DNA of 64,000 nt. Origin: an uncultured Coriobacteriaceae bacterium. Lineage in GTDB: Bacteria > Actinomycetota > Coriobacteriia > Coriobacteriales > Eggerthellaceae. The stretch lies in assembly GCA_900550385.1 (NCBI GenBank), contig URRZ01000001.1, positions 1 to 64,000 on the forward strand. The letters are read 5' to 3'. The translations under genes and the position numbers were made by a program. A model generated the notes under the pieces. That model saw nothing but the letters and a program-made list of their open reading frames with translations, was not told where the DNA came from and searched no databases. Positions within the stretch are counted from its first letter, which is position 1. Each line of letters begins with the position of its first letter. Below, piece after piece: positions 59,777 to 64,000 of the stretch.

Positions 59777-59927
59777 TTTTTTCGCGTTTTGCGCGATCCG
59801 CCAAAGGGTTCATTCAGCGAATAATCTGGCGCTGGAACTCCGATCTGGGGTTATGCCGCCGATCTGTTTCGCTTGAGCGGCTTTGCGATGCGGATGGGGC
59901 TTTTGAATCGCGCAAAACCTCGCAAAA
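59777..59927. repeat. Imperfect inverted repeat in the 544-base gap
   Basis: The left arm is TTTTTTCGCGTTTTGCGCGAT (in two parts, 59777-59797); the right arm is ATCGCGCAAAACCTCGCAAAA (59907-59927). Twelve bases are exact (GTTTTGCGCGAT/ATCGCGCAAAAC) and the rest nearly so. The gap 59594-60137 shows no supported gene; a TATACT hexamer near 59990 may be the -10 for the ankyrin gene. Confidence 0.5.
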
Positions 59928-60137
59928 TCGGACCAACCCCTTCGGAGTCGAACGCCGCGCCTTCGCGTGAAGGGGCCGCTTGGATATATACTGGGATCAT
60001 GCCGGCTCTTTAGAATGCGGAGCGCGGCGATCGGGCGGGTGCGACGCGGCCCGCAGGACGGGTGGGATGCGGCCTGCGGGGCGAGCGGACCGTCATGCCG
60101 CCCGCAGCGGCGTAGCGCCGCGGAACGGGAGGATGAC

Positions 60138-61070
60138 ATGGGTGGAACGTTCATGCTCGCGGTGCCCATCATCGGGGCGGTGGCCATCGCGATGCTCGTG
60201 GTGGTGGCTTTGGCCGCCGTCGCCTTCATCGGCGCCACGGTCGTGAGCATCGTGTTCGCCGCGCGCACCGGGAAGCGCCGCGCCCAAGGGAAGAAGCTCA
60301 AGGGCCTGATCGCCATCCCCATCGTCCTGTATGCGGTGAGCGTGCCGGTGCTGGCATGGTTCGCCGTCGTCATCGCCTTTCCCATCATCGATGCCGATCT
60401 GACCATCCGCTACGACGATTGCTCCGAGGCGATCGTCACCCACGACCCCATCGAGTTGCGGGAATGCCTCCAGACCCTCACCGATCCCCTGCCCGTCGAG
60501 GGGGAGGGCTCTTGGGAGGAACTGCTCCGGGTGTCCATCGAGTACGGGGATGACGAGTGCGTGCGCATCGTGTTCGACGAGGCGGATGCCCAGGGTGCGC
60601 CCCTCGACGTGGACGCGCCGCTTCCCAGCTACGATTCCGAAGGCGTTGCGGGCGATGCGGAGCCGCCGCTTCTGCTGGCGCTGGGATTCTGCTACAGCTC
60701 GCCCGACATGATCCGCGTCCTGCTGGATGAAGGCGCGGATCCCAACATCGCCGCTGCCGCTGCCGACGGCATCCATGCATCCGAGCTTTCCGAAGGGGAG
60801 ACGCCGTTGCATCTGGCATGCCGCGGGGTGGCGGGCGCCTCGGTCTACGTGGACGACGACGAGCAGGATGCCCTTCAGGTCCTCGGCGAAACCGACGAGG
60901 TGGTGGACCTGCTGCTCGCATACGGCGCCGATCCTGCCATCGAGGATGCGGAAGGGCGGACGCCGTGGGACAACTACGTCGCGCGGGTCGCGCGCTTCGT
61001 GCAATACGACGATCTGAGCGGGGACGAGGCTGACCGGATCCTCGAAAGCCGCGCGGAGGTTCTCCGCTGA
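60138..61070 (+). CDS. Ankyrin-repeat membrane protein
   Basis: 310 residues. Two N-terminal helices (LAVPIIGAVAIAMLVVVALAAVAFIGATVVSIVF and LIAIPIVLYAVSVPVLAWFAVVIAFP) are separated by a basic loop. The soluble part has ankyrin units: PPLLLALGFCYSSPDMIRVLLDEGADPNIAA, GETPLHLACRG and VDLLLAYGADPAIEDAEGRTPWD. Ankyrin tails usually mediate protein contacts; the role here is unknown. GGGAGGA precedes ATG 60138. Upstream in-frame ATG 59967 has no ribosome site. Confidence 0.82.
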   Translation: MGGTFMLAVPIIGAVAIAMLVVVALAAVAFIGATVVSIVFAARTGKRRAQGKKLKGLIAIPIVLYAVSVPVLAWFAVVIAFPIIDADLTIRYDDCSEAIVTHDPIELRECLQTLTDPLPVEGEGSWEELLRVSIEYGDDECVRIVFDEADAQGAPLDVDAPLPSYDSEGVAGDAEPPLLLALGFCYSSPDMIRVLLDEGADPNIAAAAADGIHASELSEGETPLHLACRGVAGASVYVDDDEQDALQVLGETDEVVDLLLAYGADPAIEDAEGRTPWDNYVARVARFVQYDDLSGDEADRILESRAEVLR

Positions 61071-61219
61071 GAAGGCGTTGAGGGCGTCGGCGACTCGAGC
61101 CGGAGACGGAGGCGCGCGCTCGCGCAACGCGCGGCGTCTTGCGTGGCGGGCGACCATTCGCTCGCTTGCGTTATGCGAAGCGGCCCGCAGGCGGGCGTCT
61201 GTCGCGTGCTTGGTTCGCC

Positions 61220-62251
61220 CTACACGATGGGCGGTGTCCATTCGGACAGGCCCTTCGCCCGGCGGTTGGCGCGACGGCCGCGCATGTTGGCGACGCAGCC
61301 CTGCATGCCGTGGGGGATGTAGCCCATGTCCTCGATGTTCTCGGGCAGATAGCTCACCAAGCTCAGCGGCGCCGTTTGCTCCACGTGCTCGGGCATGGCT
61401 CCCGGCACGGCTTCGAATCCGCACACCACGGCGCCTTGGCCGGTGAGCTTGGCCTCGTAGGCGCTCAGCGGCTCGTCGGGGAACAGCGCGCGCACGTCGT
61501 CGGCGTTCCAGAGCAGGTCGTAGCCCGCAAGCTCGATCTGCGTGAGCGAGAAGTCGCGGAAGGGCAGGCTGTCGGTGCGCAGGCGCACGGATGCGCCGGG
61601 CGCGAGGATCTTGCGGTAGGCCATCAGCCGATCGAGGTGCGTCAGGCGCAGGTGCGCTTTCTTCTTCTTGGGGAACGGCGTGGGGAAGTTCATGAGGATG
61701 CCGTCGATCTCGTCCGGCGCGAACAGCATGGCAAGGTCGGGGTCGTCCGCCCATACGAACACGGCGTTGGGAACGCCCTCCGCCAGCGCCAGCTCGGCGC
61801 CGCGCATCACGCAGACGCCCTCCACGTCCAACCCGATGTAAAGCGTGTCGGGGCGCAGCTTCGCGCAGGCGACGGTGTACTCGCCTTTGCCGCAACCCAA
61901 GTCGAGGATGACGCGGTCGAAGGGCGCGCGGGGAGTGGGGGCGCTGCTGCTGCGAGCGCCGTCGCTTGCGTCGGTCGTCGCGTCGGCGGAGCAGTCGTCG
62001 GCGGCAGCTGTTTCGGCGAGAGGGCGAATGCATGGGGCGGCAGTCGCGGCGGGGCGACCGGTCGGGGTGGCTGCCATATCGGCGAGACGACGGTTCGCGG
62101 CAGCGTCCGCGTTCGCCGAATCAACGGAGGGAGTCCATCCGTGCCACTTGCCGCGCCACGATTCAGGGCTGCGCTCCACCGCCTGCGCGCAGCCGGCGAG
62201 GCGGTCTTCCAGGGAAAAGTCTTTCGGCAAACGCGATCGCGGCGTGCGCAC
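61220..62251 (-). CDS. trmB: tRNA (guanine-N7-)-methyltransferase
   Basis: 343 residues. The SAM site is VILDLGCGKGEYTVACAKLRPDTLYIGLDVEG, and the TrmB motif DGILMNFPTPFPKKKKAHLRLTHL follows. It methylates G46 of tRNAs. An Ala/Asp/Thr-rich insertion of about 70 residues stands between the short N-terminal segment (RTPRSRLPKDFSLEDRLAGC) and the methyltransferase fold. The GTG start at 62251 is chosen for GGAG upstream and because homologs begin at that point; the frame stays open to 62479 without support. Confidence 0.88.
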   Translation of the reverse strand: MRTPRSRLPKDFSLEDRLAGCAQAVERSPESWRGKWHGWTPSVDSANADAAANRRLADMAATPTGRPAATAAPCIRPLAETAAADDCSADATTDASDGARSSSAPTPRAPFDRVILDLGCGKGEYTVACAKLRPDTLYIGLDVEGVCVMRGAELALAEGVPNAVFVWADDPDLAMLFAPDEIDGILMNFPTPFPKKKKAHLRLTHLDRLMAYRKILAPGASVRLRTDSLPFRDFSLTQIELAGYDLLWNADDVRALFPDEPLSAYEAKLTGQGAVVCGFEAVPGAMPEHVEQTAPLSLVSYLPENIEDMGYIPHGMQGCVANMRGRRANRRAKGLSEWTPPIV

Positions 62252-62458
62252 GGGGTCTCCTATCTGAATCAAGCGAAAGAGTCGAAGGTGCTTTGCAGTA
62301 TGATACGCTAGCTTGGCGAAGCGCGGTTCGCCGCACGTCGAGCATGCTGCACGTTTCTGATGCTGTGCGGCTTGCTTCCCTCCGATCCCAGTTCGCAAGC
62401 TGATCTCGGGGTGCATTTCCTGATGTCGGAGCATGTGCGCATCCCGTAGGCTCGCAGA

Positions 62459-62517
62459 ACCGTGCATTTCGGGAAGCATTCGCCATCGGCGAGCGAAAGA
62501 GTTTCGAAATGCACGGT
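62459..62517. repeat. Family B palindromic element, copy 5
   Basis: Perfect 13-bp ends ACCGTGCATTTCG (62459-62471) and CGAAATGCACGGT (62505-62517), 33 bases between. Same size and end sequence as the copies near 43361 and 45021, 17 kb away. In the 434-base gap before the GNAT gene, which has no other gene. Confidence 0.85.
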
Positions 62518-62603
62518 GCTTTGCCGCGATAGGGAGTTCGCCTCGCGTTGGCTTCAGAAAACCCCCAGTTCAAAAGCACGTCGTGCGTTTCGGCGATTTT
62601 TCG

Positions 62604-62662
62604 ATCGTGCATATCGGCGCTTTTTCCCATAAGGGTGGCAAATTCGTCCCGAAATGCACGAT
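62604..62662. repeat. Family B palindromic element, copy 6
   Basis: ATCGTGCATATCGG (62604-62617) and CCGAAATGCACGAT (62649-62662), one mismatch. A half-site (CGTGCGTTTCGG) stands just before at 62583. Confidence 0.8.
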
Positions 62663-62685
62663 GCCGCCCCGAAGCCGGAAGGCGA

Positions 62686-63137
62686 TCAGCGCGGGATTGC
62701 AAGCTCCATATGCAAGATGGGGTAGGGGTTGCCCTGCTCGTCGAGCTCCGAGCGTCCGCGCATGACGAAACCCAGGTGCTCGTAGAAGCCTCGCGCCCCG
62801 GGGTTCTGCTCGTTCACGTCGAGCTTCTTCACGCCGCAGGCGGCGACGCCGTGCTTTAGGAGCCGTTTCCCGACACCGCGTCCGCGCTGCCCATCGGCGA
62901 CGAACAGCATCTCGAGCTTGTCCCCGTCGATTCCCGTGAATGCCGTGGGCGCGCCGTCCGCGTTCTCCTCGACGATCAGCAGGGGGACTCCGGCGAGTGC
63001 GGTGGGCACGTATTCGCGGATGCCGAGGATCTCGCTTTCCGTCAGGAACAAGTGCGTTGCGCGCACCGACCCTTCCCATACGTCGAGCAGCTGGTCGATG
63101 AGCTCGGGGGTCTCTGTTCGGGCGCGATTTCGCGCAT
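62686..63137 (-). pseudogene. GNAT acetyltransferase with a frameshift in a C run
   Basis: The intact part encodes VRATHLFLTESEILGIREYVPTALAG, LEMLFVADGQRGRGVGKRLLKHG (acetyl-CoA loop) and LDVNEQNPGARGFYEHLGFVMRGRSELDEQG, a YjaB-like GNAT. The natural start, ATG 63137 (MREIAPEQ), has a perfect AAGGAGG upstream but is out of frame with the rest. One base lost in the five-G run 63106-63110 (C run on the coding strand) restores EQRPPELIDQLLDVWEGSVRATHLF. The length 452 fits a single-base loss. A GTG at 63066 could start the shortened form, but would drop the first helix. Confidence 0.72.
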
Positions 63138-63178
63138 CTGGATCCTCCTTCTCCGGCTTTGCGTTCGGTGTCTTCGGA

Positions 63179-63209
63179 ATGTGAAAAAGCGACTGTCCCT
63201 TTTTCGCAT
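63179..63209. repeat. Family A palindrome, copy 6
   Basis: ATGTGAAAAAGCGACTGTCC then CTTTTTCGCAT, in reverse orientation relative to the copy at 21796. It lies 42 bases upstream of the GNAT start and 105 before the XRE gene, in the divergent spacer. Confidence 0.75.
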
Positions 63210-63313
63210 TTTACTGGTTCGGCGAGAAGCAACGGGCTGTTTCTTGCGGGGCGGCTGCCTGCTCGGGGACAATGTGCGCGTGACGGACGATCGGCGAGAG
63301 GGAGGAAAAGGCC

Positions 63314-64000
63314 ATGCCCATCAAAGACACCATCGCCGCCATCCGCAAGGAGGCGGGCATCACGCAGGAGGAGATGGCGCGCAGGCTCTACGTCACCCGC
63401 CAGGCGGTCAGCCGCTGGGAGACGGGCGAGACCGCACCCGGCATCGACATGGTGAAGCTCATCTGCGTCACCTTCGGCGTGCCGCTCGAGCGCTTCTTCG
63501 ACATGCCGATGAGCTACTACTGCCAGTGCTGCAGCATGCCGATTCCGGAGGAGGAGATGCGCGGCACCGAGGCGGACGGATCGAGGAGCGCGGACTTCTG
63601 CAAGTACTGCTACGACCACGGCGACTTCACTGCGAAGGGCATGACGATGGACGAGTTCATCGAGGCGACGGCTCCGATGGAGGCGAAAGCGCTGGGCGTG
63701 TCGCTCGACGAGGCGGTGTCACTTATGGCAACACTGCTGCCGCATCTGAAGCGCTGGCGCGAAGTGGGCGAGAACGAGGAGCGCTACGGTGAGGAGATTC
63801 GCGCGGCGTACGGCGACGAGGTCGTCGATGCCGCCAACGAGAAGTACGTCGCCATGGGCGAGGCGGCGCATATGCAAGCCGATGAGCTGGCGCTCGCCAT
63901 CAACGAGCAGCTGCGTCGCGCGATGGAGGCGGGCGACGTGGAGGGTCCCGAAGCGCGCAAACTGGTCGCCATGCACGGCCACTGGCTGCGCATGTACTGG
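63314..64000 (+). CDS. XRE-family regulator with zinc-ribbon and TipAS-like domain (3' end outside window)
   Basis: 229 residues in the window, still open. A Cro/CI helix-turn-helix (1-65) reads IRKEAGITQEEMARRLYVTRQAVSRWETGETAPGIDMVKLICVTFGVPLERFF. A putative zinc ribbon (70-105) carries CQCCSMPIPEEEMRG and CKYCYDHGDFT. A TipAS-like helical domain follows (from EAVSLMATLLPHLKRWREVGENEERYGEEIRAAYGDEVVDAANEKY) with HGHWLRMYW at the edge. TipAS binds thiopeptides in its best-known member, usually attached to a MerR head, so an XRE head is a variant. GGAGG precedes ATG 63314. Confidence 0.86.
   Translation, partial: MPIKDTIAAIRKEAGITQEEMARRLYVTRQAVSRWETGETAPGIDMVKLICVTFGVPLERFFDMPMSYYCQCCSMPIPEEEMRGTEADGSRSADFCKYCYDHGDFTAKGMTMDEFIEATAPMEAKALGVSLDEAVSLMATLLPHLKRWREVGENEERYGEEIRAAYGDEVVDAANEKYVAMGEAAHMQADELALAINEQLRRAMEAGDVEGPEARKLVAMHGHWLRMYW

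Overview
The window reads as ordinary chromosome from a high-GC (roughly two-thirds G+C) anaerobic actinobacterium, most likely class Coriobacteriia, in the neighbourhood of Eggerthella, Gordonibacter or Adlercreutzia. The reasons are the GC-biased codon use, tRNAs with encoded CCA, a monoderm-type Tad pilus locus without a secretin, many 4Fe-4S proteins and molybdenum-cofactor maturation. The species cannot be told from the sequence alone. There is no sign of a prophage, an IS element or a CRISPR array. The first ~100 bases are long G and C homopolymers and look like a poor contig edge rather than genuine coding sequence.

Layout: (1) 1-4150: the end of a serine-dehydratase-like (UPF0597) gene, an MFS transporter, an SLC13/ArsB-type permease and tRNA-Val with a good terminator. 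(2) 4428-15793: a 14-gene Tad (Flp) pilus operon. Most genes overlap by ATGA or GTGA. The order is CpaB, CpaE/TadZ, CpaF/TadA, TadB, TadC, Flp pilin, three TadE-like pseudopilins, a TadG-like protein, three accessory proteins and the prepilin peptidase TadV. (3) 15855-18392, minus strand: a ModE-type DNA-binding protein, threonine synthase and a peptide-deformylase-like protein that lacks the catalytic glutamate. (4) 18567-23103: the iron block feoA-feoA-feoB, a Cys-rich small protein and a DtxR-family regulator, with three copies of a GTTA-N8-TAAC palindrome. (5) 23225-28527: FtsB/DivIC, Ppx/GppA, tRNA-Leu, a polyprenyl synthase and two envelope proteins. (6) 28636-36106: leuCD and leuB, split by two tandem paralogous polytopic membrane proteins on the opposite strand. 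(7) 36151-43077: a PadR regulator, a very large TPR protein, hisS and aspS. (8) 43078-45114: a frameshifted nuclease/AbiEi-like gene bracketed by palindromic repeats. (9) 45115-47431: a divergent radical-SAM/TetR pair sharing an operator. (10) 47596-52218: the classical ffs, dedA, dnaX, ybaB, recR cluster. (11) 52455-59593: QueG-like ferredoxin protein, MobB-MobA fusion, polyferredoxin, and an ADH/ALDH aldehyde-alcohol operon. (12) 60138-64000: ankyrin protein, trmB, a frameshifted GNAT gene and an XRE/zinc-ribbon/TipAS regulator cut by the window end.

Two families of short palindromes recur in the intergenic gaps. Family A (about 30 bp, core AAAAAGGGACAGTCGCTTTT) occurs near 969, 21702-21894, 56086-56146 and 63179. 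Family B (about 55-60 bp, ends CGTGCATTTCG and CGAAATGCACG) occurs around 43218-45083 and 62459-62662. A third, apparently single, element of 122 bp with perfect 21-bp ends sits between the ADH and ALDH genes. These repeats, the split leu locus, the dead-looking deformylase and the crowded pilin-like genes are the least ordinary parts of the window.
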